Shown: positions 51,475-64,000, counted from the first letter of the stretch. The stretch: 64,000 nt of DNA from Latrodectus hesperus (GCA_037975125.1 CM075860.1:43807970-43871969), one strand, 5' to 3'. Notes: a model not told the origin generated them from the letters alone. A program made the numbers and translations.

Positions 51475-51680
51475 ACTTTACTTCCAAGTATAAGACTCTA
51501 GGTTCGATCCTATCCATGACTACCCAACTAAAGAGGAGTCCTATATTTATGTTTAATTTATGTATATACTTACTTAGCTAAGTGCGTGGGAGTTATTCAC
51601 ATCTTTAACTCCGCTTATTACGTGAGCTATTGCAAAGTGTCTCGTAAGGTCCTTTTCAGGAGGAATTTTTCTTGACGGTT
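51475..51680 (+). repeat. SINE family E copy, diverged
   Basis: Box B (AGGTTCGATCCTATCCATGA) at 51501, then GCTAAGTGCGTGGGAGTTAT and ACGTGAGCTATTGC, matching the GGTGCTTGGGAGTTTTC and CACGTGAATATGGC order of other family E copies. Confidence 0.6.
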
Positions 51681-51689
51681 GCCTTATTC

Positions 51690-51850
51690 ACATTCTACGA
51701 GGGAGAAAACCCGCAAAACACCTGAAGCATCGACGCCGACTCGCGTGTATGAAGAAGGTAGAAGCGTAGCAATCATCCACCGTTGTTCAACAGTGGCTGG
51801 GATTAAAACCCGAGACCCCTCGCTCTGAAGAACCCCCTCCTCCCTCTAGG
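51690..51850 (-). repeat. SINE family E copy, inverted against the previous one
   Basis: Plus-strand order is GAGGGAGAAAACCCGCAAAA, TCATCCACCGTTGTTCAAC, AGTGGCTGGGATTAAAACCC, then CCTCGCTCTGAAG, which is the reverse of the 18.99 kb copy. The two family E copies here meet tail to tail within about 20 bases. Confidence 0.68.
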
Positions 51851-54238
51851 CCATGGTGTGCTATGCCCTATCAAAAACGTTACACTGGACTAGGACGTGA
51901 ACCATTCAATGGCCAATTCGTTAACACCTACAAAGAAAACACTGGATAAAGACGCCGTAATAATAAAAAAGAAATCTTTTAAAATATTCTTTCTGAAAAG
52001 AGCATGCAGAAAAGAGTAATAATCAACTTTTGTGTATAGATGTGCTATAAATTAGGCTATATATCCATGTATATTATATTAGTATAATAAATTTTTATCG
52101 TTTTTATACAATATAATATAGTTCAATAAATTTGTATTTATTCTCTCTCACTTCCTTGTCGGATTTTCTAAAAACATTGTAATATCATTTTTCAATTTCA
52201 ACCCCCCCCCTCCCAAAAAATGAAGATAAAAAATTGAAGTGCATTTAAAAAAAATACATTTTTGACATTCCGATGGCGAAATTTCTTTAAAACTGCGCCA
52301 TCTAGAGAAGCTGATGCATATCATAATGGAAACATACAGATCTATTGTGGTACCGCATTTAGTACCACTTTCCTTTTTATAGACGAATGCTGCCATGAAT
52401 ATCGTCCGTACATAGGCATACTGCCACAGTTCGGATTCGTTGCCAATAAAAGGATAAAAAAATCACTCAAGATTCACGACCACTTACTGATTTTTTTTGG
52501 GGCTGAACTTCCTGTTTCAAGAAAAGCAGACCGAAAAATGGTGTACGTGATTCAAATGCAAATTGCCCTTTCATCTTCTACTTGTACGCATTGTATTCTG
52601 AAAAAGAACAAAGAAAAAGAATGTTTTGCATCGCCAACGATTGATAGCAAACGATTTTTTTCGAAACGGACATGACTGACTAGCGAAACAAAATCGGAAT
52701 TTCATGTTTGGCGTAATTTTTTGGCAAGAAATGCAAAAATGGAGTAGAATTATGCTTCGTATGTATTTAGCCCTTACTGAAAAAAAAAAAGGAATAGGTC
52801 ATAGAATTTTTTAATGAGATTTATTCAGTAATCTTTATTTTCTAAATAATTAAAATATTTTTGCGTAATTTCCGAAATTTATAAGAAATATTTTTTTATT
52901 TCTTAACAATTATAATGCTAAGTATTTTAAACAATAAATCTCGTGTTTTAATAAATTTAATTGATTTATTATTTTTTTAATTTTTATTTTGTTTTTATGA
53001 GTGATTGTAGAATACATAGTGTCATCACAATATTAAATATTCACTAATCGGACTTCCAATATTTATGACGTCTCAATAATTCAAATGAATTTTTCTAATG
53101 TTAGAAAGCATATCCAACTATAACATGTATTAATAACGTAACTTTTTTTTTGTAAAAGTTTCTAAAATAAATTTTGATTTCTTATGTCATTAGTTTATAC
53201 TCTTAAAATCATTTCTGTGAAAATAAATATTTTGTGAAATTCAGAGAAATGATTGTTTTTTCAATAATTTTTTAATAAATATTCCATAATATTTCCAATC
53301 AGATTAATTTAAAAAATCGATTAAAATTACCTTTTTGTACGAAATAATTTTCTTTTTTAACCAGCTTTATCAAAAAATTTAAAAAATATATATAATCATT
53401 AATTTAATTTTTATTATTTCCGTCCCACTACATAAAATAATTTGAGCAAAAAATTGCGAAATCAAAGTGACAACATGACAAACCAATCTGACAAAATATT
53501 TTTACGCGTTTCATTTTTTTAAACAGAAGCAAACGATTATTTTTCACGCAATTTCTTATTACGAGTGACGTTACAATCAATCAATTTTATTTATGCAAAT
53601 GAAAAGTTTTTTTTGTTCCTTTCATTATTTTTTAAATTTATTTCTTTTTATGGTTTTTTGCTTTCTTTTATTTATATAATTTTTTCTTTATGTCTTGCTA
53701 AGTCTGAAAAATGTTTAAATGCATTATTCGCTCGGCGAAGCTTGTCTCGGAACAAATCGGGCCGCATCGTTAAATTGTGTCATTTTTCTTTTGCGAATTG
53801 GAAATGTGAAAGACAGAAACGATTTAGCCGGATACATCCGGTTTTGCACCCACCACATTTGTTCCGGTTGGATAAATCTGTCTGATAATAAAATTCCCTT
53901 ACAGGTGAAGAATTATATCAAGAAAGTATTATTTGTATGTCTGCCTTTTTTTTTTTATGAAAATAGAAATAAGACAGCAGATATTTTTATTATTTTTTTA
54001 ATTACAAAACTCAATTCAAAAATGGTAATTAGAGATTAAAAAGCGCAAATAACTTTTATCATTATTTGGATATTAATTATTTTAAGATACATCAATGATC
54101 AGAAAAAGTAAATGTATGTAATGTCTAGATATAATTATATAATAAAGTATAAAATAATATAATGTGGAAATATATGATTTCTTTTCTTTTGTTTATCACA
54201 TTGTGCTGTAATATTTATTATTGTAATTATAAAGCGCA

Positions 54239-54241
<3 letters not shown>
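51851..54241. other. AT-rich DNA with one orphan open frame
   Basis: A 137-codon plus-strand open frame spans 52262-52675, the second longest in the window. It has no ATG until about codon 92, so as a gene it could only be an internal exon. Its protein has scattered Cys and basic residues and fits no family I know. Bases 53540-53890 are less AT-rich with two overlapping 106-codon frames. Otherwise the sequence is AT-rich. Confidence 0.4.

Positions 54242-54307
<66 letters not shown>
54242..54307. repeat. (TA)n microsatellite
   Basis: About 66 bases of TA repeat passing into (TAT)n/(TTA)n at the left edge of the first direct repeat. Confidence 0.97.
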
Positions 54308-54309
<2 letters not shown>

Positions 54310-54314
<5 letters not shown>

Positions 54315-54605
54315 TATTATTATTGTTATTATTGACACAAACTAATAAACAACTAAGCTTCCCAGGCTTTTGTAGGCCTATGTCAAATTCATGAATTTAT
54401 CGAAGAAGGCATAATTTTTCTTTGGAAAAAGGTACTCTCAAAAAATAAACTTAAAAACAGCCCTAAATAGTTAAACCTAACAATCGTAATCATTTCGTAA
54501 TTTTAAACCAAATTTCAGTTACCAGGTTGATGCCTGATTGGGTACTATCCTTAAACTGTCATACCATACCAATGGAGACTGCTTACGAATTATTATCATG
54601 CATCA
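54310..54605. repeat. Left direct repeat (R1) bracketing Helitron-like copy 2
   Basis: About 290 bases, from a (TTA)n edge and ATTGACACAAACTAATAAAC to TACGAATTATTATCATGCAT. It is repeated in the same orientation at 55680-55978 with roughly a dozen differences. It holds no open frame or tRNA-like head. It abuts the 5' end of the Helitron-like element. Confidence 0.92.
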
Positions 54606-55665
54606 TCTAATATATAAAATTCTCGTGTCACAGTTTTCGTTGCCATACTCCTCCGAAACGGCTTGACCGATTTTGATGAAATTTTTTGTGCTTATCCGGT
54701 ATCTATGAGAATCGGCCAACATCTATTTTTCATCCCCCTAAATGTTAGGGGTAGTACAACCCTAATTTTTAATTTTTATTTTTTTTGGTTAGTTCTGTAA
54801 GTTCCTAATAGATGGCGGTTTAGCATCTAAGTTGCACAGGTATTCGGCAGATGGCGACGTGTTTATTTTTCTAGATTATACCATCTTCGAGAAAATTATC
54901 GTGCGCGCGCAAGCGCGTGGTTAAATATCGAATTTACATATATTTTCATGATGTATAATGATACTATAACAATTTTTCGTGAATCATTTTCATAATTATA
55001 CTTTGTATTGTGTTATTATTGTGCAGTATTCAGTTTGAATATTTTTAATATTATAAATAGTAAAATAAAATTTTATTTATTACTGTTTTTCTCTACTAAT
55101 TTTCATACCACCTCGAAAATATGTAAGTATTTCTTGATAGCCTTTTATTATTTTTTATTTTTATTTTATAATTTGATAATTATTAATTTATTCAGTAGAA
55201 CATTTTAATCTAATTTATTTATTCAAATGATAAATTCTTTTAATTTTTTTATTTCAGTATAATGCCGCGGAAAAAATTTTTAGTTTTAATATAATTTAAA
55301 ATTAAAATAATAATAGTTCGACGTCAATGTTATCTACCTCATTTATAACAATTTATTTTAGATGTCTTTAATTTATATAGTATATTTTATAAGTAAGTCA
55401 CTGATTACAAACTATAATTTAATATAAGATGAATAAAATGTAAATTCAGAAAGTATATGTTGATTTGTGCTTAATTTCAAAATTTCGATACTTTACCTAT
55501 TACTATTAAATTTTGGTGAAACGTTTTATTTTTAATCTCCTATGAATGAACCTATTCTAAATTTTTTTAGAAAATATTAATTTGATTGAACCCAAGAATT
55601 AGTAAAAAATTGATTCAATGTATTTTAAAAACTCAGCCACTGCAACGCGTGGCTGGGTCAGCTTG
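54606..55665 (+). mobile_element. Helitron-like (Helentron-type) non-autonomous element, copy 2
   Basis: About 98 percent identical to 43473-44536. Its edges are cleaner: the 5' end reads TCTAATATATAAAATTCTCG and the 3' end, after the AGCCAC/GTGGCT hairpin, reads GGGTCAGCTTGT. The putative 5' leader, GTAAGT donor, TTTATTTCAG acceptor and ATGCCGCGGAAAAAA start are all preserved, and the frame ends at the same codon. The GCGCGCGCAAGCGCG block at 54902-54917 is a second short palindrome. No Rep or helicase coding is left, so it depends on another element for movement. Confidence 0.68.
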
Positions 55666-55679
55666 TATATATATATTAT

Positions 55680-55978
55680 ATTATTATTATTATTACGGTT
55701 ATTGACACAAACTAATAAACAACTAAGCTTCCCAGGCTTTTGTAGGACTATGTCATATTCATAAATTTCTCGAAGAAGGCATAATTTTTCTTTGGAAAAA
55801 GGTACTGTCAAAAAATAAACTTAAAAACAGCCCTAAATAGTTAAACCTAACAATCGTAATCATTTCGTAATTTTAAACCAAATTTCAGTTATGAGATTGA
55901 TGCCGGATTGGGTACTATCCTCAAACTGTCATACCATACCAATGGAGACTGCTTACGAATTATTATCATGCATCATCA
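55680..55978. repeat. Right direct repeat (R2) bracketing Helitron-like copy 2
   Basis: Same orientation and near-identical to 54310-54605, again preceded by (TA)n then (TAT)n and ending ATTATCATGCATCATC. A minus-strand 70-codon frame crosses its left part but is not a recognisable protein. Confidence 0.92.
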
Positions 55979-56030
55979 TTATATATATAAATTATTATTA
56001 TCATCATGTATACATAAATGATAGTGTTTG

Positions 56031-56450
56031 CAAAATCAAGAGTCGAATCTGTTACCTTCCGAACTAAACTACTACGAGCCAATTTCACCTAAGAAATAAA
56101 TAATATTTTCAAAATCAAAAGGGTTTGAATCCGTAACTATCCAAATAAAAGAAAATAACGTCCTCTCTACTAAACAACCACAGAACAACTATACCTAAAA
56201 AATAATGTTCTTTGCAGAATTAGGAGTTGATTTTGTTTCTTTCCAATTACGAAAATAACGCCTTTCCACATAACTACCATGGAACAACTGCACTTAAGAA
56301 ATAATAATGGACTTCACTAATTTTTTACTCTCCAAATTCAAAAATTGCTAAGTTCTTTTTTTTTTTCTTAAGAAAGGGAGCTAATTTTGTTACTTTCTGA
56401 GTGCAAAAATAACGCCTTTTATCACTAAACTACCGAGGGGGCTCTACACC
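56031..56450 (-). repeat. Irregular tandem run of about four tRNA-like half units
   Basis: Each unit, read on the minus strand, has a box A-like GTGGTAGTTTAGTGG, then GGCGTTATTTTC, GGAAAG and a box B-like GGGTTCGAATCC region with an A/T-rich spacer. Unit starts on the plus strand are near 56031, 56110, 56214 and about 56368. Units are 79 to about 155 bases apart and strongly diverged. No body or tail follows each head. Confidence 0.65.
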
Positions 56451-56846
56451 AAATTACATCTAACCCTTTTGTTGAAAATGTATTCTATAGTGAGTGGCAT
56501 ATCTTTTTCTTATTCAACTGTAACTTTAGCCTTCTGTCTGGCTAGAAATTCGTATCCATTAATTATATTTTAAAGTTACTCTTAATTGTCATTTTTTCAG
56601 TATAATTAATGTTTTACTCATTTAATTTCTTTTGTATATTTAAGTATTTATTTTTGATATAATTTATTATATTTTTATTTTGCCCTCTTGTTCTTTATTT
56701 ATTATGCTTTTTGTTTGTACTATAATTTTTATAATTTTGTTCCATATATTTTATGTATATTTTTTGTCTTTTGTGAATTTTTTTGTTTATTTTTTCTTAT
56801 TGCTGTGGAAAGCATTGGGAAAAAATTCTTTGTGTTTTGATACAAT
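56451..56846. other. AT-rich DNA, nothing recognised
   Basis: AT-rich sequence between the tRNA-like units and a TA array. The 85-codon frame reaching into the array is Phe/Tyr-rich and an artefact. Confidence 0.5.

Positions 56847-56919
<73 letters not shown>
56847..56919. repeat. Interrupted (TA)n microsatellite
   Basis: TA repeat with CA and CTA interruptions over about 73 bases. Confidence 0.95.
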
Positions 56920-58544
<1,625 letters not shown>

Positions 58545-58814
58545 AGATAAATTTAAATTTACTGTAGAAAACTTCCTTTAAAACGATTATCTTTAAATAA
58601 CGATTAATATCTTTCAGTCTTGATATTTTTTTTGGACAAATAATGTCACTAAAAAGCGACTACCGATAAAGTAGGAATTATATTTCTCAAATTTTGTTGC
58701 TTACCAAATTTCATAAAGAACAGAATTTTCTCACTTTGATCGATCTGAAAAGGATAGATTTAATATTAATCGTCAGTATCTTAATTTTTTTGTTACATAA
58801 CTTTTTCCATTCAG

Positions 58815-58985
<171 letters not shown>

Positions 58986-59076
58986 GAACCAGAATGAGAA
59001 CCGGAGGTAGTAGATAATAGAGATGTTAATAGGGAACTTGAACCGGAAAATATAGTGTTATTTTTAATAAACCATT

Positions 59077-59386
59077 ATTAAACGCGGAGTGCTGTTACAT
59101 CTGCATGCTTCAATGCATGCATGACCCTGAGTTGGGCTAGAATAGAAGCAGCCGGGTGGAGTCTATGATTTTGAAGCAGGAACTAAACAGAAGACCCCCA
59201 ATACTTGGCATGCACTCGCATATCACTTGGAGTGACATAACGATCACTCCCAGTTTAAATGTGCCCCAGTCGCCATGAGCGAACACGACGGATCTTCAGT
59301 TAAGCCGGGTTTCGAACTCACTACCTTCCGATGATGAGAACGAAGCCCTCACCATCCAGGCCAACGTGGGCTCAAATTAAACGCGG
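59077..59386 (-). mobile_element. SINE family A copy with perfect 11-bp target-site duplication
   Basis: The element is 59088-59375. ATTAAACGCGG occurs exactly at 59077-59087 and 59376-59386. On the minus strand the head has box A-like GGCCTGGATGGTGAGGGC and box B (GTGAGTTCGAAACCCGG), then the family A body in order. This copy fixes the family's full length at about 288 bases. Confidence 0.9.
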
Positions 59387-60954
59387 CTTAAACGTAACAC
59401 CAAAAAGTAACTATTTAATATGTCGTGTCAGCTGTTCTGAAACCATGAATTTGAGATTTAGTGGTATTGCAGCTGATAAAATCAATGAGAAATTTCAAAA
59501 ATAAAAAAAATTTCTAATAAATTTATTACTATTTTTACTTTATTTATTTGTTGTATTATGCATTTCGTTCTTAGCTTTGCATTTCTACCTACCGAAATCT
59601 TTAAGAACGGTCGAGCGACTAAGTCGACACCCGAGCTATCTCAATTAAAATTCCATTCTATATCAATCTCCTGAATAACATAGGAAATTCCATTCTATAA
59701 TTTTTACGCCACATGATCAATAGAACATTAGGCTTTGCAGTTCCCTTTTTTTATAATTTATTCGGTAGAGTCATTATCGAACCCACTACCACGAATTTTG
59801 AGAGCTACTTTTTCACCTCAACGGGTGATTTATTTCAGTGAACGAAATTTATAAAATTATTCCACCAGAAAAAATATTTGGATAAAATGTAGGCATGGGA
59901 ATAAAAAAAAAAGTTTTATTTATTTATTTGAAATATCTACAGCAGTTTATCGGCTTGTATTGCTTGTTACTACAATAACTGCTTCCAATTAAGAAAGCGT
60001 AAACTGTGCGTGCAACATAACCTTCGATGCGTAAGCATTTAGTGAAATGTCTCGCTCTATTTCCGGCGCATTTCTTACTGAATTTTGTAAGCTGACTCTT
60101 TTTATGTATTTTTTTAATTATCTCTTTTTTAATATTTCAACCACGAAGTTTACTTCTAGCCTTACAAAAACATTTTTATCTTGAAGTGAAGAAAAAAAAT
60201 GTTTTCTTGGCAGCTTCGGTTTGAAGCATCTTATCAACGTTTTTTTTTTTTTTTTTTCTCGTTCTCATTTTTATTTCTTAACTGTTTGCAGCTGTCGCAA
60301 GCGCTTAATTCTTATAATTTGCGGCTGGGCCGTGTGTGTCAATGCGAAAGCTGCGATGTTTTTATTGGACGTACCACCTCCTCTAATTCGAATAATTTTT
60401 GTGTTCCGTGAAACACTTTTTATATTTGCTCGGAATCCGTGTTATTTCGTTACTAGCATTTCCCATTTTTTTTTCAATGATCTTTATTTTTTAAGAAATA
60501 GGAATAAGTTATTGCTGTGTGTGCACGCATTATTCCGTATGACGGTCCATTTAGCAACCCCCCCCACTTTATGGTTTTCATTTCAATATTCCCTGAGAAA
60601 CGACAGATGGAGCTGAAGATAAAATTAATTACGCTCCTTCCGGATGACTTAGTTCTCTTCCCCCGTCTTTCTTTGTGGAAATTTTTTTCTTAAATGCATC
60701 TTATCAACCCTAATGTGATATTACTTCTTCTTACCAGTCAGAAGTGATATTTGATGGAAAATATATCCAAATCTGCTGTAAAACAACTTTTTTGGTGTTA
60801 TATTATCATGTATAGAAAAAGATGTATTTCAGTAGTTACAGTTATGAATTTTTTTTTAAAGTTATTTATTTTATTATTTATTATTTTAATACAAGAACAT
60901 GGTGTTAGGAAATTATTCAGTTATTAAAATAAGAAGAATACTAGTGTTAAGAAA
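59387..60954. other. AT-rich DNA; no gene called
   Basis: A tRNA-like remnant on the minus strand lies at 59760-59830 (box B-like GGGTTCGATAATGAC). Bases 60200-60620 are less AT-rich, with a T-run at 60240-60257 and two overlapping frames of 70 and 131 codons, both Phe-rich at the start and not recognisable. Confidence 0.45.
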
Positions 60955-61290
60955 TTATTGTCCACGTATATACATAATATATGTAAATAATTTGTCCATG
61001 TATAGTGGTAAGCGGTAAACAATTTGTCCATGTATAGTGGTAAACATGGTAAACAATTTGTCCATGTACAGTGGTAAACATGATAAACAATTTGTTCATT
61101 TATAGTGGTAAACATGGTTTATAATTTGTCCATGTACAGTGGTAATTATAATATATAATTTGTCCATATACAGTGGTAAAACATGGTATATAATTTGTCC
61201 ATGTATAGTGGTAAACATGGTATATAACTTGTCCATGTTTAGGGGTAAACATGGTAAATAATTTGTCCATGTATAGTTATGAGATATCCA
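60955..61290. repeat. 34-bp minisatellite, about nine copies
   Basis: TTTGTCCATG-type cores start at 60991, 61023, 61057, 61091, 61125, 61159, 61194, 61228 and 61262, so the period is 34 bases with very little drift. The unit reads AATTTGTCCATGTATAGTGG then TAAACATGGTAAAC. The 63-codon minus frame is repeat sequence. There are no spacers, so it is not a CRISPR-like array. Confidence 0.95.
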
Positions 61291-61371
61291 TAAGGAAGAG
61301 ATACATTAGAATGATCCAACTACAGAGGTATAAGCCTACTGTGTTCGGCATAAAAAATTTATCATCTATTT

Positions 61372-62926
61372 TATGAAATAGATTGGGTCTACTAGTCAAA
61401 AATATTCTTGGAGAATATCATTGTAAAATTCGAGCGGAAAGATCCACCGTGGATCCAATCTTTAATCTGAGACAGATTTATGAGAAGTGCAGAGAATAGG
61501 AAATAGTCACTCATCACCTTTTCATGGACTTCAGAACGACTGACTGCAGCCTAAATGGAAAGGATAATAACTAATGCCATGATTGGTAGAGTTTGATATT
61601 CACGGAAAGCTTATAGAATTCTGTCAACCTAACATTGTGCGAAAGTTTTACTAGAATTCAGATACAAAAAGGCCATTCAGAATCTCTAATAATAAACCAT
61701 GGTGTGAGACAAACCGACTTTGGCCTACTCACTTTTTAACAATGCATTAGAAGAAATCATGAGCGATGCTGAAGTCGATACGAGGGCTCATCTTTACTTA
61801 AAGCATACTCAAATATTGGGATTTGCTGATGACCTTTGATTTGATAGCGTGGGCCCTTAGAGAAACATTCTTAGCACTAGAGCAAGGGGAAAGGTAGACG
61901 TATCTTGCTATTAACCAAAAAGTAAACTATATAATGTACCAAAAGTAAAACAATACAAATTTAAATTCCCATTTTAGCCTTGGTGTCTTTAGATTTGATT
62001 CTGTCAGCAGCTTTACATACCTTGGAACAGAAGTAAATACCAAGAATGATTTGGGACCAGAAATAAATAACAGATGAATCGGAACAAACCGAGCCTAATA
62101 TGGTATGAACAAAGGTATCGAAGGTAATGAAAGGGCTGATGAACTTGCTAAACAAGGATCATCTTTTGTTCCCATTGGTGCAGAACCTTTTTGTGGGATC
62201 AATTTGAAGACCGCAAAAACCAATGTTCTTAGATGGGAAAAACGGAAGATGTATGAAGATTGGCTCAACGCTCCTGGTCAAACCCACGCTAAAAGTATGA
62301 TCTGTGGATCATCAGCGAGGATTGCCTCTGAGATTCTAAGATGCTCTAGGCAGAAGATAGGTTTAATCGTAGGCTTCATAACTGGGCACTACTATTTCAG
62401 AAAACATCATCCATAAAATGGGACTGTTTCAGCAAGACCCTATCTGCAGGAAATGTCATACGCAAGAGGAAACGGCCAAGCATATCATTTACGAATGCAT
62501 GGCTCTTGCTCTCCCTAGATGAACTTCTTTAGGCATCATCCATTCTAGAGAGTTACACCTGGACTCCATTAAAGGGTTATCGGACTTTATTAATAAAGTG
62601 GATGATCCGAGCAACTGGAACTAGGAAACATTGGGTTTGGAGTTAACGGTACAAAATGCTGATAAAAGCAGAGGTGCCCAATGACATACAAACCCAACTC
62701 TAAGAAGAAGAAGAAGAATATGGTATGAAAAAATACTAGAGGTCTGAACTTAGGACAAAAATATTTTACTTAAAACCATCGTTAGACCTATTCTGACCTA
62801 TGGCTCAGAAGCATGGGCAATGCACCAACAGCAAAGTTCCCTCTTGTCTAATATTCAAAGAAAAATTCTCCGTGGTGTGTTAGGGAGAGTGGAAATAAAG
62901 GGATTATGGAGGAGAATGCATTAATG
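61372..62926 (+). pseudogene. RTE-like LINE reverse transcriptase, decayed and interrupted
   Basis: Plus-strand blocks follow the order of RTE/craniofacial-type LINE reverse transcriptases. At 61372-61500: NILGEYHCKIRAERSTVDPI and NLRQIYEKCRE. At 61510-61560 a HHLFMDF block (palm Asp region). At 61700-61835: GVRQ, NALEEIMSDAEVDTRAHLY and ILGFADDL, where FADD (61822-61833) is the catalytic box. At 62000-62060: FTYLGTEVNTKND. After the 607-base insert, 62780-62890 reads IVRPILTYGSEAWAM and IQRKILRGVLGRVE. Several stops and frameshifts make it inactive. The endonuclease is absent, so it is also 5'-truncated. Confidence 0.88.
62097..62729 (+). mobile_element. 5'-truncated I-like LINE with (AAG)n tail and 13-bp target-site duplication
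   Basis: The insert is 62110-62716, inside the RTE-like LINE. AATATGGTATGAA occurs exactly at 62097-62109 and 62717-62729. The insert opens inside an RNase H domain (GIEGNERADELAKQGSS, the last catalytic Asp block) and continues through about 100 codons to HYYFRKHHP. After one frame break it reads DPICRKCHTQEETAKHIIYE and C, a CCHC-like zinc knuckle. It ends in TAAGAAGAAGAAGAAGAA (62701-62716), a simple-repeat tail as in I-type LINEs. The upstream pol and any first gene are missing, so this is dead on arrival. Confidence 0.92.
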
Positions 62927-64000
62927 AATTCTTTCCAGACATAGATACATTTTATTAGGAGAATTCCGAAATGACGAGGCGATTGGTGATTGGCGATTGG
63001 TCCGCAGAAGTCGATAATCTGAAGTGCATCGCAATAAAGTAATTTGTTTTATGGATGACTTCTTATTTCTGCTGCACGAAGCTGCGATATACCATATAAT
63101 TTTGAACGAAGTAGCCACCTTGTAACTTCGGACTTGGCGAGATGGACGACCGTCTGGCGCCACACTGTAGCAGCGACGGATTCTGTGTGCTTAAGAGAGA
63201 CCAACTATTTTTTCCCCTAAGGATCAGCTGTCGAACCTGCTACCTTCTTTACTGAAAGATTTTTGCTCCATCCGATTGCTGAAATTCCGAAACTTTCTCA
63301 ATTATCTCGTAAAAAAAGTTTACTCCTCCAAATATTAAATAAATTTTTAAATAAAAATCTTATCACATTTATAATGACAAAAACATTTAAAAATAATTAA
63401 ATTTTTAACAAAAGTCAATCTTTAAATATTTTTTTTTAAAAAAAAGTTACTCGAGATAAATAAGTTTTGATTGTTTTGCAAAAATTAAAAAGTTGTATTA
63501 CTTTACACATAATTTATTGGAGATAAATGGTTTCGTTTACTTAATAAAATTTTTCCTCTTATTTATATGTTGTTTATATAATATCTCGTATTAAATAATT
63601 TTAATAATCTTTTATATTAAATAATTTCATTTAATTTTTATTACCTAATTTATAAAAAATTTGTTGGATAAATCATTTTTGTTTAATCGTTAAACATTTT
63701 TCTTCTAATTTATGTTGCTTAGTGTGTCAAATGTATTAAGTAATTTTAATTTACTTGCATGAATTATTATCTGGTTATCTCTATATGCATTAATTATAGG
63801 AAATTAAACAATTTATGAGTTCCAAAAAACCCAAATAGTTGATGAAAGCATAAAACCGCCAATAAAACAATTTCGTGGAGAGAGAGAAGGCCTGTAATTT
63901 CTGCTGAACATATTTTCAGTATCCTTGGACAGTAGCCACGTCAGAGATCACCAATTTTCCTTTTCATTCTTTTTAACCTCTAACATTAACATTTTTTTAA
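62927..64000. other. End of the LINE region, then AT-rich DNA
   Basis: Bases 62930-63180 may be further decayed LINE tail, but I cannot align it confidently. Its 80-codon minus frame is not recognisable. A tRNA-like remnant (GTCGAACCTGCTACC, minus strand) lies at about 63230. The rest is AT-rich. Confidence 0.45.

Noticed and set aside
54310..55978. Short LTR retrotransposon (direct repeats around an internal region)
   Set aside because: The direct repeats lack TG...CA ends, there is no primer-binding site or polypurine tract that I can see, and the internal part is a separate element with its own copy elsewhere.
60955..61290. Regular repeats that might suggest a CRISPR array
   Set aside because: Units are contiguous at 34 bases with no unique spacers and the host is eukaryotic. 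It is a minisatellite.

Overview
This window looks like AT-rich, repeat-saturated intergenic or intronic DNA from an animal nuclear genome. It is most likely an arthropod, and a spider or other arachnid is my best guess. That guess rests on the mix of tRNA-derived SINEs, truncated LINEs with RNase H, RTE-like LINE remnants, a decayed Tc1/mariner transposase and Helitron-like elements, plus about twenty long (TA)n arrays. I found no host protein-coding gene, no rRNA and no functional tRNA. The only long open frame that codes for a recognisable protein (36641-37639, minus strand) is the C-terminal part of a retrotransposon polyprotein.

Layout. 1-13 kb: AT-rich sequence with a tRNA-Ser-derived SINE that has perfect target-site duplications (4040-4258), other SINEs (3.5, 7.7, 9.3, 11.9 kb) and a GC-richer island (12.6-13.3 kb). 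13-26 kb: a 78-bp palindromic TA-flanked miniature element (13.9 kb), many SINE pieces, a SINE split by a 290-bp terminal-inverted-repeat element flanked by TAA (23.7-24.3 kb), and a 26/60-bp minisatellite (24.7 kb). 26-29 kb: (TA)n blocks alternating with an inverted SINE, the 3' end of an RTE-like LINE and a Tc1/mariner transposase pseudogene. 29-36 kb: mostly unrecognised AT-rich DNA. 36.3-37.8 kb: a 5'-truncated LINE sitting inside a SINE with a 13-bp target-site duplication. 38-43 kb: AT-rich DNA with a cluster of palindromes at 40.0 kb. 43.5-44.5 and 54.6-55.7 kb: two nearly identical 1.06-kb Helitron-like elements. The second is bracketed by about 290-bp direct repeats. 46-50 kb: two oppositely oriented copies of one SINE, both with long target-site duplications, and a decayed LINE RNase H. 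56 kb: a run of tRNA-like half units. 61.0-61.3 kb: a clean 34-bp minisatellite. 61.4-62.9 kb: an RTE-like LINE pseudogene split by a second truncated LINE ending in an (AAG)n tail with a 13-bp target-site duplication.

The genes do not form a pathway. The useful content is a layered transposition record: several nested insertions have exact boundaries, so relative ages can be read directly. The best candidates for something undescribed are the TAA-flanked inverted-repeat element, the paired Helitron-like elements (one in a direct-repeat bracket), a SINE family that seems to share its 3' tail with an RTE-like LINE, and the 78-bp palindrome. Family letters A-H are labels made up for this window only.
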